A stretch of 64,000 nucleotides of DNA. Origin: Rhizomys pruinosus. Its lineage: Eukaryota > Chordata > Mammalia > Rodentia > Spalacidae. Location of the stretch: the NCBI GenBank assembly GCA_009823505.1, contig VZQC01006678.1:293075-357074 (forward strand), written 5' to 3'. The notes below the pieces were generated by a model, which searched no databases, was not told where the DNA came from, and saw only the letters and a program-made list of their open reading frames with translations. Of the stretch, positions 1 through 10,170 are shown piece after piece; positions within the stretch are counted from its first letter, which is position 1, and each line of letters opens with the position of its first letter. Made by a program: the position numbers and the translations under genes.

Positions 1-215
1 TTTATTTATTTCTGTATGTGTATGAATGCACTGTCTGCATGCAAGTTTGTGCACCTGTGTAGTGCAATGCCGCGGAGGTCAGAAGAGGGTGCCGGAGTCC
101 CCTGGAACTGGAGTCAAAGACTGCTTTCAGCTGCCATGTGGGTGCTGGGGATCGAACCCGGGTCCTCTGCAAGAGTGGTCGGCGCTCTTAACCGCTAGGC
201 CATCTCTCCGGCCCC
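1..215 (-). mobile_element. B2 SINE
   Basis: This is a B2 element on the minus strand. Its reverse complement begins with the tRNA-derived head (ggggc-ggagagatggcc...) with A- and B-box-like segments and ends in the A/T-rich tail at the window edge. It lies downstream of LST1 in the sense orientation, so the AATAAA in its tail (minus strand, positions 1-10) could serve as a polyadenylation signal for LST1. That last point is inference. Confidence 0.9.
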
Positions 216-510
216 CCACCCACCCACTTCTAAATGCCAGGCTGCGACTGCAGCTGCAGCTACTAAGAAGTAGAGATTCTCAGAGCCGATTTATCTCTTC
301 TGGACCACAGGCTGCCTCCTGGCTTTGGAGGAGCTGGGGGTTCTAAGCACCCTTCCTCCCACCAGTCACTACCGAGCTGGGAGATTGAGCCCTTTAAGTT
401 TTGAGACACACTGAGAACCTTAGGAACAGAAGTGGGAGACCATAGTCTTTACTAGGTGAACACAGGGTTACTTGGAGTCTCCACCAGGGGTGAGGTGGCA
501 TTTGGGATGC
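216..510 (-). other. LST1 3' UTR / downstream flank
   Basis: Non-repetitive sequence directly downstream of the LST1 stop codon on the minus strand. I see no canonical AATAAA here before the sense-oriented B2 at the window edge. It is probably 3' UTR. Confidence 0.4.
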
Positions 511-3303
511 TCAGGTGGGTTTTTTCTTAGCGATGCAGGCGTAGTCGGTGCTGGTGTCCTCCATGGTTTCTCCGTCACTGCTTGACACTGGCAGCTTTTG
601 CAGAGAGGCGTAGTGGGGTTCCCGCTCCAGTTGCTGGATCTGGCCAGGCAGAGAGGAAGGCGATGGAGGTCCAGGCAATGGTGCTACCCTCCCCTCCTCT
701 CCTGAGCTCTGTCCCCAGCTCCTGCTTCTGCCTCAGTCTCTCCTCCACCCAAGCTCCTAACCTTTGCTTCCACTGCGGTCTCTTTTTGTCTCTTGTTTTC
801 TCTTTCACTCTCATTCTTTTTCTCTTGCCCTTTCTTTCCTTCTTGCCTTCCTTCTTTTTCTCTTTCCTTCCTTTTTTCTGTGTGCGTGTGCGTGCGTGTG
901 TGCACGCGTGTTTCTTGTGCTGGTTCCTGTGAAAGCCAGCAGTTGACCCCTGGATGTCTTCCTCAGTCGCTGAACCCGGCACCTGCTCTTTCAGCCTGGC
1001 CGGCCACTGAGCCCCTTGGAGCTGTCTCCCTCCACTCCACAGTGCCAGAGTTACAGGCAGGAGCTGCCACACCCAGCTTTTTTTTTTTTTAATATTTTTT
1101 ATTTATTTTTTTGTATGTGTATGAATGTACTGTATGCATGTAGGTAGGTGCACCCGTGTCGTGCAATGCCGCGGAGGTCAGAAGAAGGCGTCGGATTCCC
1201 CTGGAACTGGAGTCAAAGACGGTTTTCAGCCGCCATGTGGGTGCTGGGGATCGAACCCAGGTCCTCTGCAAGAGCAGTCGGTGCTCTTAACCGCTAGGCC
1301 ATCTCTCCAGCCCCACACCCAGCTTTTTATGCGGGTGCTGGAAATGGGACCCCAATCCTTATACTTGTGCAGAAAGTGTGTTTCCCAACTGAATTATTTT
1401 CTGAGAGCCCCCATCCCAATATGTAACTCCGCGTGGCTTAGAACTCACTATGTAGGCTCTCACTTTTTATCTGTGTTTCTCGTCTCTCCTCTCTCTCCTT
1501 TTCAAGCGCTGTTTTCCCGTTTTCCTCACCCCACAGTTTCCTCCCTTTCTTCTCATGGTCTTATTTCTCTTTCTCCATTTCTCTGACTCTCAAGCTCCTA
1601 CTTCCTCTTCCCTTTTCTCTTCGCTTCTCCCCTACCCCCGCCCCACGCTGCCTTTCCCTTGCCTCCTCCACCACCACACTCAGACTTACTTTGTTCCTCT
1701 CCAGCCTTTTCACTGGAAGAAAAGAAGTGATTCAGCAAAGCCCTCATTACCCCAGCCCCCTACTTGGTTTTCCCCACCCCAGCACAGCCCCCACCTCCTA
1801 ACCCCCCGCCCCCCATTCTCCTCCCTTGCTGATTGCCAGGGGAACCTCAGCCAAAGCTCGGGCCCTTTAGACTCTCCTCTGGCCTCTCCCACCAGGCTTC
1901 CATCCTTTTACCAGGATCCGTCAGGACTGACAGGGAGTTCAGCCCCAACAGCTGGAAGGGTGTGAGAAGACAAGCTATGGATGCCTGGGGGGGGCGATCC
2001 TGTGGGGGCGATGGTGGGGCTCACCTCTCTTATGGATCCGGTACAGGCAGATGAACAGAATGATGACAGTCAGGGCTAACAGCCCACCCAGCCCCAAGTT
2101 CCCATAGAACAGGAAAGAGCAGAAAGCTGAATCTGTAGGGAAGAGAGATGTGCATGAAGGGGTCCACTTCTCCCATCTATGTCCCAACCTCTGAGTTGGA
2201 GCTATCACAATTCTTCCATTTCTCTTCTCTTTTAATTTTTCACTTTTTTTTTTTTTTGTCTTTTTGCGACGGGGTCTCTCTGTAGCCCCAGCTCACCTAG
2301 AACTCACTATGTAGACCAGGCTAGCCTTGAATTCACAGAGATCTGCATGCCCTCTACCTCCCAAGTGCTGGGATTAAAGGCGTGCACCACCACGTCCAGC
2401 TATACTCTGTTTTAATTTTTAGATTCTCTGACATTTCATACAGTTCCCCCAGATCCCCCAGCATGTGGTGCTCACACCTTTATGTCTCTCTGTCATTCTT
2501 TTTTTTTTTTGAGACAGGCTTTCACTATGAAGCATTGGCTATGGCCTTGAACCCACAGAGAGCCCCCTGCCTCTGCCTCCTGAGTGCTAGGATTAAAGGC
2601 ATGCACCACCACACCCTGCCAAGATTCTTCTTTCTGAGAGAAGGTCTCGTGTAGCCCAGGCTGGCCTCAACCTTTTTTTAATTTTTTATTGGTCTTTTCA
2701 AGACAGGGTCTCCCTGTAGCCCCAGCTGTCTTGGAACTTGCTCTGTAGACCAGGCTGGCCTTGAACTCACAAAGATCCCACTTGCCTCTGCCTCCTGAGT
2801 GCGAGGATTAAAGGCAAGCGCCACCACACCCAGCAGCCTGAACCTTTTTAAAGTCACTATTTATCAATATTCAGGATCTTAAACCTCTCTGCCTTGAGCT
2901 CCCCTCCCAATTGTTGGGATTCCAGGTATGCTCTGCCCTGCCCAGTTTTATGGAGTGCTGGAGAAGGAACCCAGACTTGTTGCCTGCTAGGCCTGACCTC
3001 ATAGAGATTCTTCACGTTAGACTTCAATTTCTCAGTTCCCTTCAGAGATTCGGATCCCTCTGCAGTCACCTGGCCGCAAGTCTGAGACCTCTTGCTCCTC
3101 CAGTGGCCTCCCTGCCACACCCCTGCTGGGGGTTTCTAGAAGTCTTGTTCCCACTGCCCTGGCTGGTCCTGAGGGGTTTTGACTGCCTTCCCTCAGCCTT
3201 GAACACAGCTTTTCACCCCGTAATCCCCAGCACCCACATTATTCCCCTTGCAGAAAGGAAGAATCCCATACTCACTGTTTTTGAGACAGTCATTGAGAAG
3301 CAT
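511..3303 (-). CDS. Lst1: LST1, leukocyte-specific transcript 1 (4 coding exons)
   Basis: LST1 is a small single-pass leukocyte membrane adaptor; family members carry tyrosine motifs that recruit SHP phosphatases and are linked to membrane protrusions and nanotubes. Coding exons by splice sites on the minus strand are 3303-3276 (start ATG at 3303; acceptor CAG places the exon start near 3338), 2132-2025, 1712-1690 and 639-511. The lengths 28+108+23+129 join in frame to 288 nt, 95 residues plus stop; human LST1 has 97. The second exon encodes the membrane segment with the family core NLGLGGLLALTVIILFICL. The 23-nt micro-exon encodes the juxtamembrane VKRLER. The last exon carries the two tyrosine motifs HYASL and DYACI and ends in KPT-stop. 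The residue two before the first tyrosine is proline, so the ITIM is not canonical. Position beside LTB on the opposite strand fits the conserved order. The splice forms are inferred from sequence only; LST1 is known for extensive alternative splicing. Confidence 0.88.
780..910. repeat. Pyrimidine-rich tract and short TG/CG alternating run
   Basis: A C/T-rich tract of about 95 bases on the plus strand runs into a short alternating tgtgcgtgtgcgtgcgtgtg stretch inside the last LST1 intron. Open frames across it are low-complexity artefacts. Confidence 0.8.
1083..1314 (-). mobile_element. B2 SINE with target-site duplication
   Basis: Full minus-strand B2 in the LST1 intron. The flanks repeat cacacccagctttt at 1068-1082 and 1314-1328, which is the target-site duplication of a retroposition event. 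Confidence 0.93.
2240..2400 (-). mobile_element. B1 SINE
   Basis: Minus-strand B1 (7SL-derived) with a poly-T start, the core 'gtagaccaggctagccttgaa' and the end 'gggattaaaggcgtgcaccacc'. It sits in the first LST1 coding intron. Confidence 0.92.
2498..2835 (-). mobile_element. Two B1 SINEs in tandem
   Basis: Two minus-strand B1 copies, about 2498-2620 (diverged, shortened) and 2674-2835, each with a poly-T start and the 'gattaaaggc' end. They lie between the first two LST1 coding exons. Confidence 0.88.
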
Positions 3304-3338
3304 TGTGATTTGACATAGTCCAAGGACTGAGCGTTGGT

Positions 3339-4050
3339 CTGAAAGTTAAGATAGCTAACTCCTGTTCTGCTGGGCTCAATGGCCTAGGCTAGTCATGTGC
3401 CACAAGTTCCTCATCTGTGAGGCCAGGGGCCCCATTACAATCCTTGTTCTCACGGAGCTGGGCACTTTCCATTTGTCATAAGGCAAATGGCAGCCCTTTC
3501 CCAGGCCCAGAGTCTGAGACTCAAGACTGGACTTGAACAAAGAAAGCCTAGAAGTGGTGGAACTAGGGTTCAACTAGCCAGCCCCCCTTGCTGCCCTCCG
3601 CCTTAGGTTGCTGACCAGATGGCTTACAGGGAGCCTGCGGCATGCATAACCTTGGGTGCTGGTGCTGGTGAGAGGAACTGATGGAGGGAGGGGACCCAGG
3701 GTCTGGATAGGATGTGTGGACCCCTGGAAAAGTAGACAGGAGGGTGTCTGGTTTTCCCAAGAGAGTGGAGCCTATTTAGCTGATGTGGGGAAATGGGGTA
3801 AAAGGGGATTCCCTAGAGGGGGCTTTAACTTCTCCTCAGGCACTTACTTCCTGCCCTTCAACCACTGGTTCCTGTTTAAGGGCAAAAAGAGGAGGCTACT
3901 AACTTAGCCCAAGAACCAGATGTAGGGATTACAATTTGAAACCAAGAGCCTCCTGAATTTAAAAGGACGGCTGTGGTGGGGGAAACCTAGGCCCAGGTGG
4001 AGGGCAGACGACCCTGAGGCAACTAGGAGTAGATTATTACTATTATTACT
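3339..4050. other. LST1 upstream region
   Basis: Mostly non-repetitive sequence upstream of the first LST1 coding exon. It probably contains LST1 5' non-coding exons and promoter, but I could not fix their boundaries. A weak MIR-like stretch is seen around 3390-3430. Confidence 0.3.
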
Positions 4051-4051
4051 T

Positions 4052-4165
4052 AATTTTTGAAACAGTGTTTTCCAAAATACGTAGCCCAGGCTGGCCTTCT
4101 CCTCCTCCTCCTCCTCCTCCTCCTCCTCCTCCTCCTCCTCCTCCTCCTTCTTCTTCTTCTTCTTT
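4052..4165. repeat. (TCC)n/(TTC)n microsatellite in a B1 fragment
   Basis: About 17 TCC units (4098-4148) pass into TTC units (4149-4165). They follow the first half of a minus-strand B1 ('gtagcccaggctggcc'), so the microsatellite has replaced the rest of the SINE. Confidence 0.93.
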
Positions 4166-4179
4166 TTTATTTTTTTTAA

Positions 4180-4265
4180 GGCATTGCACGACACGGGTGC
4201 ACAAACCTACATGCAGACAGTACATTCATACATATTCAAGAATAAATTAAAAAATTAAAAAAAAG
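4180..4265 (+). mobile_element. B2 3'-end fragment
   Basis: The plus-strand B2 3' part only ('gcattgcacgacacgggtgc' to the A-rich tail). The tRNA-like head is missing. Confidence 0.85.
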
Positions 4266-5397
4266 ATAAAAGATCATCTTTTATTTGCAAGTTCTAGACA
4301 TTCTCCACTTTCAATCTGAAATAGATAAGAAAAGCCCCAAACTGTAAAAGTTGTATAACAGCCACACATAACCTGACAGGCAAAGGGTCTCCCTAAAGGG
4401 CCTGTCTGCTTAAGTTTGCATGGGTCTTGTACATGTTGATGCCATTGCCGTAGGTTCATGTGAGCAAGGGCCTATAGGAGTCCTGTCCAAGGACCTATAC
4501 TCTATAGATTCTTACTGTCCATGCTTTGGCCAATTGTGACCTTTTGTGTTCCTGGCCCTCTGTTGCATGAGGGAGCCTCATAAATGAGAATTGAGAGATT
4601 CATTAGTGTCCTGTTTACTCATCGTTCTACGGTCCATGGGCCTTAGGTGTAGAGGTTGCATTGCAGATGTGCCACTTAGGCTTGGACAATTCACAATGTC
4701 TGTGTACCTCTTTAACTTCTTACCTCACTCAGCCTACAAAGTGCTGGGGTGACAGTGGGCCACCACTTCTGGCTACCCAGTGTTTTACCTTCTTTGGAAT
4801 GCAGAGCTCTGAGGATAGATTATCAGAGGACAGAGGACTCCTGCAGGCCTCAGGGACCCTCAAATCCATACTTGACTCCATCTTAGCCTCGCTTCACTCA
4901 GGGGCCGACCCTCGAATGATTTCCGTAGCTAGGATCCCTACACACTCCCAGCTTACCCGGAGCCTGTGGCTTGTAGATGGGACACACTCAGCTTCTCAGA
5001 GCCACCCAGGAGGAAGGAAATTCCACCTCAGGCATTTGGGTCCCCCTCTAGTTCTAACTCTCCTGTCTCCATGCTTCCCCAGCATCTAGGGGAGAAAATG
5101 CAATTCTAAGAGATGGGAGTCACAGCATCTTTCCTGCAAGGCTCCTAGGTGCCTCCTGCTCAGGTCCAGGCACCCTGAAGAAGCTACCTCCCTGATAAAC
5201 TGGTCCCCAGATACCCCTCACTGTGTATCTGCTGAGAATTCATGATCTTGGCGTTTGTGTATAGACATTCCAGCAGCTCCAACAACAGACACAGCTCTGG
5301 GGTTTCTGGGGTGATTCCTGGAGTTCAACAGCTGTATCCAGAAAGATATTGGCTGGCTGATTAACAAGCAGGAGGGTCAGAAGCAGCCAGATCGGAT
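4266..5397. other. Non-repetitive intergenic sequence
   Basis: About 1.1 kb up to an assembly gap with no gene, SINE or conserved motif that I recognise. The 142-codon open frame at 4661-5089 shows no known domain and is probably chance. Confidence 0.5.
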
Positions 5398-5687
5398 NNN
5401 NNNNNNNNNNNNNNNNNNNNNNNNNNNNNNNNNNNNNNNNNNNNNNNNNNNNNNNNNNNNNNNNNNNNNNNNNNNNNNNNNNNNNNNNNNNNNNNNNNNN
5501 NNNNNNNNNNNNNNNNNNNNNNNNNNNNNNNNNNNNNNNNNNNNNNNNNNNNNNNNNNNNNNNNNNNNNNNNNNNNNNNNNNNNNNNNNNNNNNNNNNNN
5601 NNNNNNNNNNNNNNNNNNNNNNNNNNNNNNNNNNNNNNNNNNNNNNNNNNNNNNNNNNNNNNNNNNNNNNNNNNNNNNNNNNNNNNN
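5398..5687. other. Assembly gap (290 N)
   Basis: Run of N. The sequence resumes inside the poly-T start of a B1 copy, so the assembly probably broke at a SINE. Confidence 1.
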
Positions 5688-5696
5688 TGTTGTGTT

Positions 5697-6028
5697 GTTT
5701 TTTTTGAGACTGGGTCTCCCTGTAGCCCCAGCTGTCCTGAAACTCACTCTGTAGACCAGGCTGGCCTTGAACTCACAAAGATCCGCCTGCCTCTGCCTCC
5801 CAAGTGCTAGGATTAAAAGGCATGCATCGCCATGCTTGGCTTCCATATATTTTTAAAAGATTTTATTTATTTATTTATTTATTTTTGTCTTTTTGAGACA
5901 GGGTCTCCCTGTAGCCCCAGCTGTCCTGGAACTCACTCTGTAGACCAGGCTGGCCTTGAACTCACAGAGATCTGCCTGCCTTTGCCTCCCAAGTGCTAGG
6001 ATTAAAGGCGTGTGCCACCATGCCTGGC
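5697..6028 (-). mobile_element. Two B1 SINEs
   Basis: Two minus-strand B1 copies, about 5697-5840 and 5884-6028, separated by a short TTTA repeat. Confidence 0.9.
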
Positions 6029-6039
6029 CAAGATTTATT

Positions 6040-6250
6040 TTTAATTAAGCATATGTGATATGTGAGTGTGTCACTGGGTAGGTGTGTGGGCGTGGAGTGC
6101 AGCTGCTCACAGAGGCATCAGATCCCCTTAGAGTTGGAAGTACAGGCAGTTGTGAGTGGGTTCTGGAAACTGACAGAAGATCCTTTGTGGGTCTTCTGCA
6201 AGAGCAGAACCTGCTCTTAACCCTTAACTGCTGAGCCATCTCCCCACCCC
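6040..6250 (-). mobile_element. B3-like SINE (old B2 relative)
   Basis: Diverged minus-strand element that keeps the head 'gcaagagcag...ctgctcttaacc...ctgctgagccatctccccacccc' but has a body unlike the young B2 copies nearby. Confidence 0.7.
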
Positions 6251-6433
6251 CATCGTGTGTATTTTGTCCACAATCAGGAACCTTCCGCTACTTCCTTTCC
6301 CCATCTCTCCCTCGAGGTTCTCCCTGCAGAACAACAGGACACCATTTAGGTATTTTAAATATATATAATTTTTTCTCAAATATATATATATATATAATTT
6401 AAATTTATATTTTATTATTAAAAAGCTCAAACA

Positions 6434-6693
6434 GGGCTGGAGAGATCGCCTAGCGGTTAAGAGCACCGACTGCTCTTGCAGAAGACCTGGGTTCAATCCC
6501 CAGCACCCACATGGCAGCTAAGAACTGTCTGTAACTCCAATTCCAGGAGAACTCCAGTTCCAGGGGAATCCGAGATCCTCTTCTGACCTCCGCGGCATTG
6601 CACGACACGGGTGCACAGACCTACATGCAGACAGTACATTCATACACAAGTACATTCATACACATACAAAAAAAATGTATAAAATTAAAAAAA
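6434..6693 (+). mobile_element. B2 SINE with target-site duplication
   Basis: Full plus-strand B2 of the longer subfamily, which has a partial tandem duplication of the 'ggaactggagtt' segment. It is flanked by aaaagctcaaaca at 6421-6433 and 6694-6706. Confidence 0.94.
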
Positions 6694-6706
6694 AAAAGCT
6701 CAAACA

Positions 6707-6870
6707 CTACGAGTAGTGGTGCACACCTTTAATCTCAGCAATCAGGAGGCAGAGACAGGCATATCTCTGTGAAATGGAAGCCAGCCTGGTCTATACGTAG
6801 TGAGTTCCAGGCCAGCTGGGGCTACAGGGATACCCTTCCCAAAAGAAACCAAAACAAAAAGAAAAAAAGC
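6707..6870 (+). mobile_element. B1 SINE
   Basis: Plus-strand B1 followed by an A-rich tail and a third copy of the aaaagctcaaaca target sequence. The same site therefore appears to have received two SINEs in succession. Confidence 0.88.
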
Positions 6871-6875
6871 TCAAA

Positions 6876-7200
6876 CATCAGGCTCAGAAGGCAGCTCAGT
6901 GGGTAGAATCAGTTGATGTGGAGGAGTGAGGATCTGAGTTCAAATCCCTAGAACCCATGTAAAGCCGGGTGTGGTGGCCACTTCTAAAATGCAGGCACTG
7001 TTCCTGTGAGATGGGAGACAGCAACAGGAGAAAGCACACAGGTCACCCAGCAACAAAAAGACCCTGCTTCAAACAGGGTGGAAGGTTGCCCTCTGACTTG
7101 CACACACGTGGTATGCATGTGCCTGCATTCACAGACAAGAACATGTGCATAGAAACACACATTATACACATATGCATACATACACACAAGTTCAAACATC
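6876..7200 (+). mobile_element. B4/ID-like composite SINE
   Basis: Diverged plus-strand element with a tRNA-like head ('ggcagctcagtgggtagaat...ggatctgagttcaaatcc') followed by B1-like sequence and a CA-rich end. The family call is approximate. Confidence 0.55.
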
Positions 7201-7228
7201 TAGAAAAACCAAATCACACAAATATATC

Positions 7229-7476
7229 CTTTTTTTTTTAATTTTTTATTTATTTCTGTATGTGTAGGAATGTACTGTCTGCATGCAGGTTTGTGTACCC
7301 GTGTCGTGAAATGCCGCGGAGGTCAGAAGAGGGTGTCAGATTCCCCTGGAACTGGAGTTCTCCTGGAATTGGAGTTTCAGACGGTTCTCGGCCGCCATGT
7401 GGGTGCTGGGGATCGAACCCGGGTCCTCTGCAAGAGCGGTCGGCGCTCTTAACTGCTAGGCCATCTCTCCAGCCCC
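7229..7476 (-). mobile_element. B2 SINE with target-site duplication
   Basis: Full minus-strand B2 of the longer subfamily. The duplication cacacaaatatatcctt is at 7215-7231 and 7477-7493. Confidence 0.94.
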
Positions 7477-7654
7477 CACACAAATATATCCTTATCAACT
7501 AGATCTACAAGTGACTTTTTTACATTTGCTAAATTATATTCCTTTTTTTTTAAATCCTGTTTGGACACAGGGATAAATTACATTCCTATTTCACTTTTTA
7601 TTTATTTATTTATTTTGGAGGGTGGCATGTTGGCCTCAAACTTCATATGTAGGG

Positions 7655-7767
7655 TTATTTTTTTATTTTTTGGCCTTTTTGAGATAAGCTGGCCTTGAAC
7701 TCACAGAGATCCATCTGCCTCAGCCTCCCAAGTGATGGAATTAAAGGCATGCACCACCACGCCTGGA
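7655..7767 (-). mobile_element. B1 SINE, internally deleted
   Basis: Minus-strand B1 that passes from 'tttttgagata' straight to 'agctggccttgaactcac', so about 50 bases of the body are missing. Confidence 0.85.
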
Positions 7768-8064
7768 TTCTGATGGTCCTGATAGGATTATGGGTGTGTG
7801 CCACCATGCCCACTTTGTGTGGTGTTGGGGGTCAAACCCAGGGCATGTCCAATGCTAGGCAAGCACTGTACCCATTGACCCACATCCCCAGGCCTCTTTT
7901 CATCTTTCAAAGCTGTGAAGTTCACCTCATGTCACCTCTAGCCTGCTTAGCATGATGGTCGGTAACCTGTATTTGTGTTCCCATTTCTTTTCTTGCCTTA
8001 GGAAGATAAAATTTACATATAGTAAAATTTACAAATCTGAAGTTAGCACTTTTTTTTCCTGTTC

Positions 8065-8476
8065 TTCTTTTTTTGTGTGTATGAATGTACTGTCTGCATG
8101 TATGTAGGTGCACCCGTCTGCATGTATGTAGGTGCACCCGTCTGCATGTATGTAGGTGCACCTGTGTCGTGTAATGCTGCGGAGTTCAGAAGAGGGTGTC
8201 AGATTCCCCTGGAACTGGAGTTAAAGACGGTTATTTATTTATTTTTTGATCTCCCTTTAGTCCCAGCTGACCTGGAGCTCACTATGTAGACCCGGCTGGC
8301 CTTGAACTCACAGAGTTCCTCCTGCCTCTGCCTCCCAAGTGCTGGGATTAAAGGCATGAGTCACCATGTCCGGCCTAAGATGGTTCTTAGCTGCCATGTG
8401 GGTGCTGGGAATCGAACCCAGGTCCTCTGCAAGAGCAGTTGGTGCTCTTAACTGCTGAGCCATCTCTCCAGCCCCA
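8065..8476 (-). mobile_element. B2 SINE split by a nested B1
   Basis: A minus-strand B2 (8065-8222 and 8375-8476) is interrupted by a minus-strand B1 (about 8224-8374). Similar sequence (aaagacggtt / taagatggtt) flanks the B1. The B2 also carries a 24-bp triplication, listed separately. Confidence 0.9.
8092..8163. repeat. 24-bp tandem triplication inside B2
   Basis: Three near-perfect 24-bp units (8092-8115, 8116-8139, 8140-8163) each contain 'gtctgcatgtatgtaggtgc'. The unit is a normal part of the B2 tail expanded from one to three copies. Confidence 0.95.
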
Positions 8477-8489
8477 CTGTTCTTCTTTT

Positions 8490-8910
8490 ATTTTCTATTT
8501 TTTTGTCTTTTTGAGACAGGGTCTACCTGTAGCCCCAGCTGTCCTGGAACTCACTCTGTAGAACAGGCTGGCCTTGAACTCACAAAGATCATGGGGCTGG
8601 AGAGATGGCCTAGCTGTTAAGAGCGCCGACCGCTCTTACAGAGGACCCAGGTTCGATCCCCAGCACCCACATGGCAGCCGAGAACCATCTGAAACTCCAA
8701 TTCCAGGAGAGCTCCAGTTCCAGGGGAATCCGACACCCTCTCTGACATCCGCGGCATTGCACGACAGGGGTGCACACACTTGCATGCAGACAGTACATTT
8801 ATACACATAAAAAAAAAAAAGAAAGAAAAAGAAAAAGAAAAAAAAAAAGATCCGGCTGCCTCTGCCTCCGAAGTGCTAGGATTAAAGGCGTGCGCCACCT
8901 CATCTGGCTC
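8490..8910 (-). mobile_element. B1 SINE split by a nested plus-strand B2
   Basis: Minus-strand B1 halves (about 8497-8590 and 8849-8910) flank a full plus-strand B2 (8592-8848). The B1 sequence 'aaagatc' repeats at both junctions as the target-site duplication. Confidence 0.93.
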
Positions 8911-9070
8911 CCACTGTTTTCTTTTAAATCATTGATAGTGGCCAAGCACACTATCAATAAAGCACAAACCTATCCCATCTGCAAGTGTCTCCATCTCCCT
9001 GTGCCCCGGCTTCTTCTTAGGATTTTTAGTCAAAATTAGGTGAACAATATATATAATAATGACTGTAGAT

Positions 9071-9285
9071 CAGGACTGGAGAAATGGCTCAGAGGTTAAC
9101 ACTTGCTGTTCCCCCAGTGGGCCCAGGTTTGATTCCCAGCATCCACATGGCAGCTAACAACAGTCCATAACTCCAGTCCGGAGGGGCTCTGACACCTTCT
9201 TCTGACCTCCTTGGGAATTACCCACATACAGGCAAAACACTCATAAACATAAAGTAAAAATAATAAAATTAAGTTTAAAAAGACT
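9071..9285 (+). mobile_element. Old B2/B3-type SINE
   Basis: Plus-strand element with a 'ggactggagaaatggctcag' head and a diverged body ending in an A-rich tail. Confidence 0.8.
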
Positions 9286-10030
9286 GTAGATCAGTGGCTA
9301 GCACATGTTCAGGGAGCTTTGTCTGTCACTATTAGTAGTAGATTATTAGTAGTATTAGTATTGGTATTATTGCCAAACACACAGACATGCTATCCAGAAA
9401 GAGGGATGGCCTGAAACCATGGTCTAGCTTCCTTGGACCTAGTCTTCCCTCAGCCTCTCCCACCTGCCACCTCTTCCATTAATTCAGTTCCTGCTGTTTT
9501 GCTTACTCATTCATTCAGCCTTTCATTCATTATAAATACTTAATGAACACTTCCTAACAGATCAGGCTTATTCTCTACTGAAGCTCTCTAGGTGGGGTGT
9601 GCCTCCATGCTGTCATTATTCTTTGTATTGAGGGAGGAGACACGATTTCTCTCTTTCTTCAGTGAATGAGCAGTCAGTAGCTGGGGCGAGGGCCCCTTCA
9701 TGAAGTTGCCATCACTTTGGGCTGGCTTAATTCTGCCTTTCCCACTTAGTGTTGTGGGGGGGATGGGCAGGGGTGGCCCAGTATGTTATGGGGTGTTCTC
9801 AGGGACACAGCCAGCCAGCCCCAATACCTCCCATTAGTCCCTAACCATGGGGGTTGTGTGTGAACCTACAGCACCCATCCATGCCCCACCTTCTGCAAGC
9901 TACCTTCCTGCCCTGGGCTTCAGCTTCCTTCATTGCTAAGTTCCCCTCCAGCTCAACCTTGAAAACTGCCCTCTACCCCATCTCCTTCCCCAGTTCAGAG
10001 AACCCAGGCATCCAGCTGCCCCACCCCAGC
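9286..10030. other. LTB upstream flank
   Basis: Non-repetitive sequence upstream of LTB. ATTCATTCATTCAGC... near 9505-9550 looks like a fragment of an old mammalian interspersed repeat. No gene recognised. Confidence 0.4.
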
Positions 10031-10041
10031 TCTGGGTAAAC

Positions 10042-10139
10042 AGGAAGCTGTGTGCGAGGGGAGCAGGCGTGTGTGGAAAGTCCCCAGCCAGGTGTGTGGG
10101 TCTGCAGGGAGGGGGCGGCCCTTCCCCTGAGGTATGAAA
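10042..10139 (+). promoter_or_regulatory. LTB promoter elements
   Basis: Upstream of the LTB start are an ETS-like aggaag (10042-10047), a GC box ggggcgg near 10112 and a TATA-like tatgaaa (10133-10139). The TATA box is only about 32 bases before the ATG, which fits the very short 5' UTR usual for LTB. Function is inferred from position. Confidence 0.5.
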
Positions 10140-10170
10140 GCCCCTGCCCTGGCCCTGGTTCAGAGTCTGG

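Noticed and set aside
8092..8163. CRISPR-like array of three 24-bp units
   Set aside because: Units are directly adjacent without spacers, lie within a B2, and the genome is mammalian.
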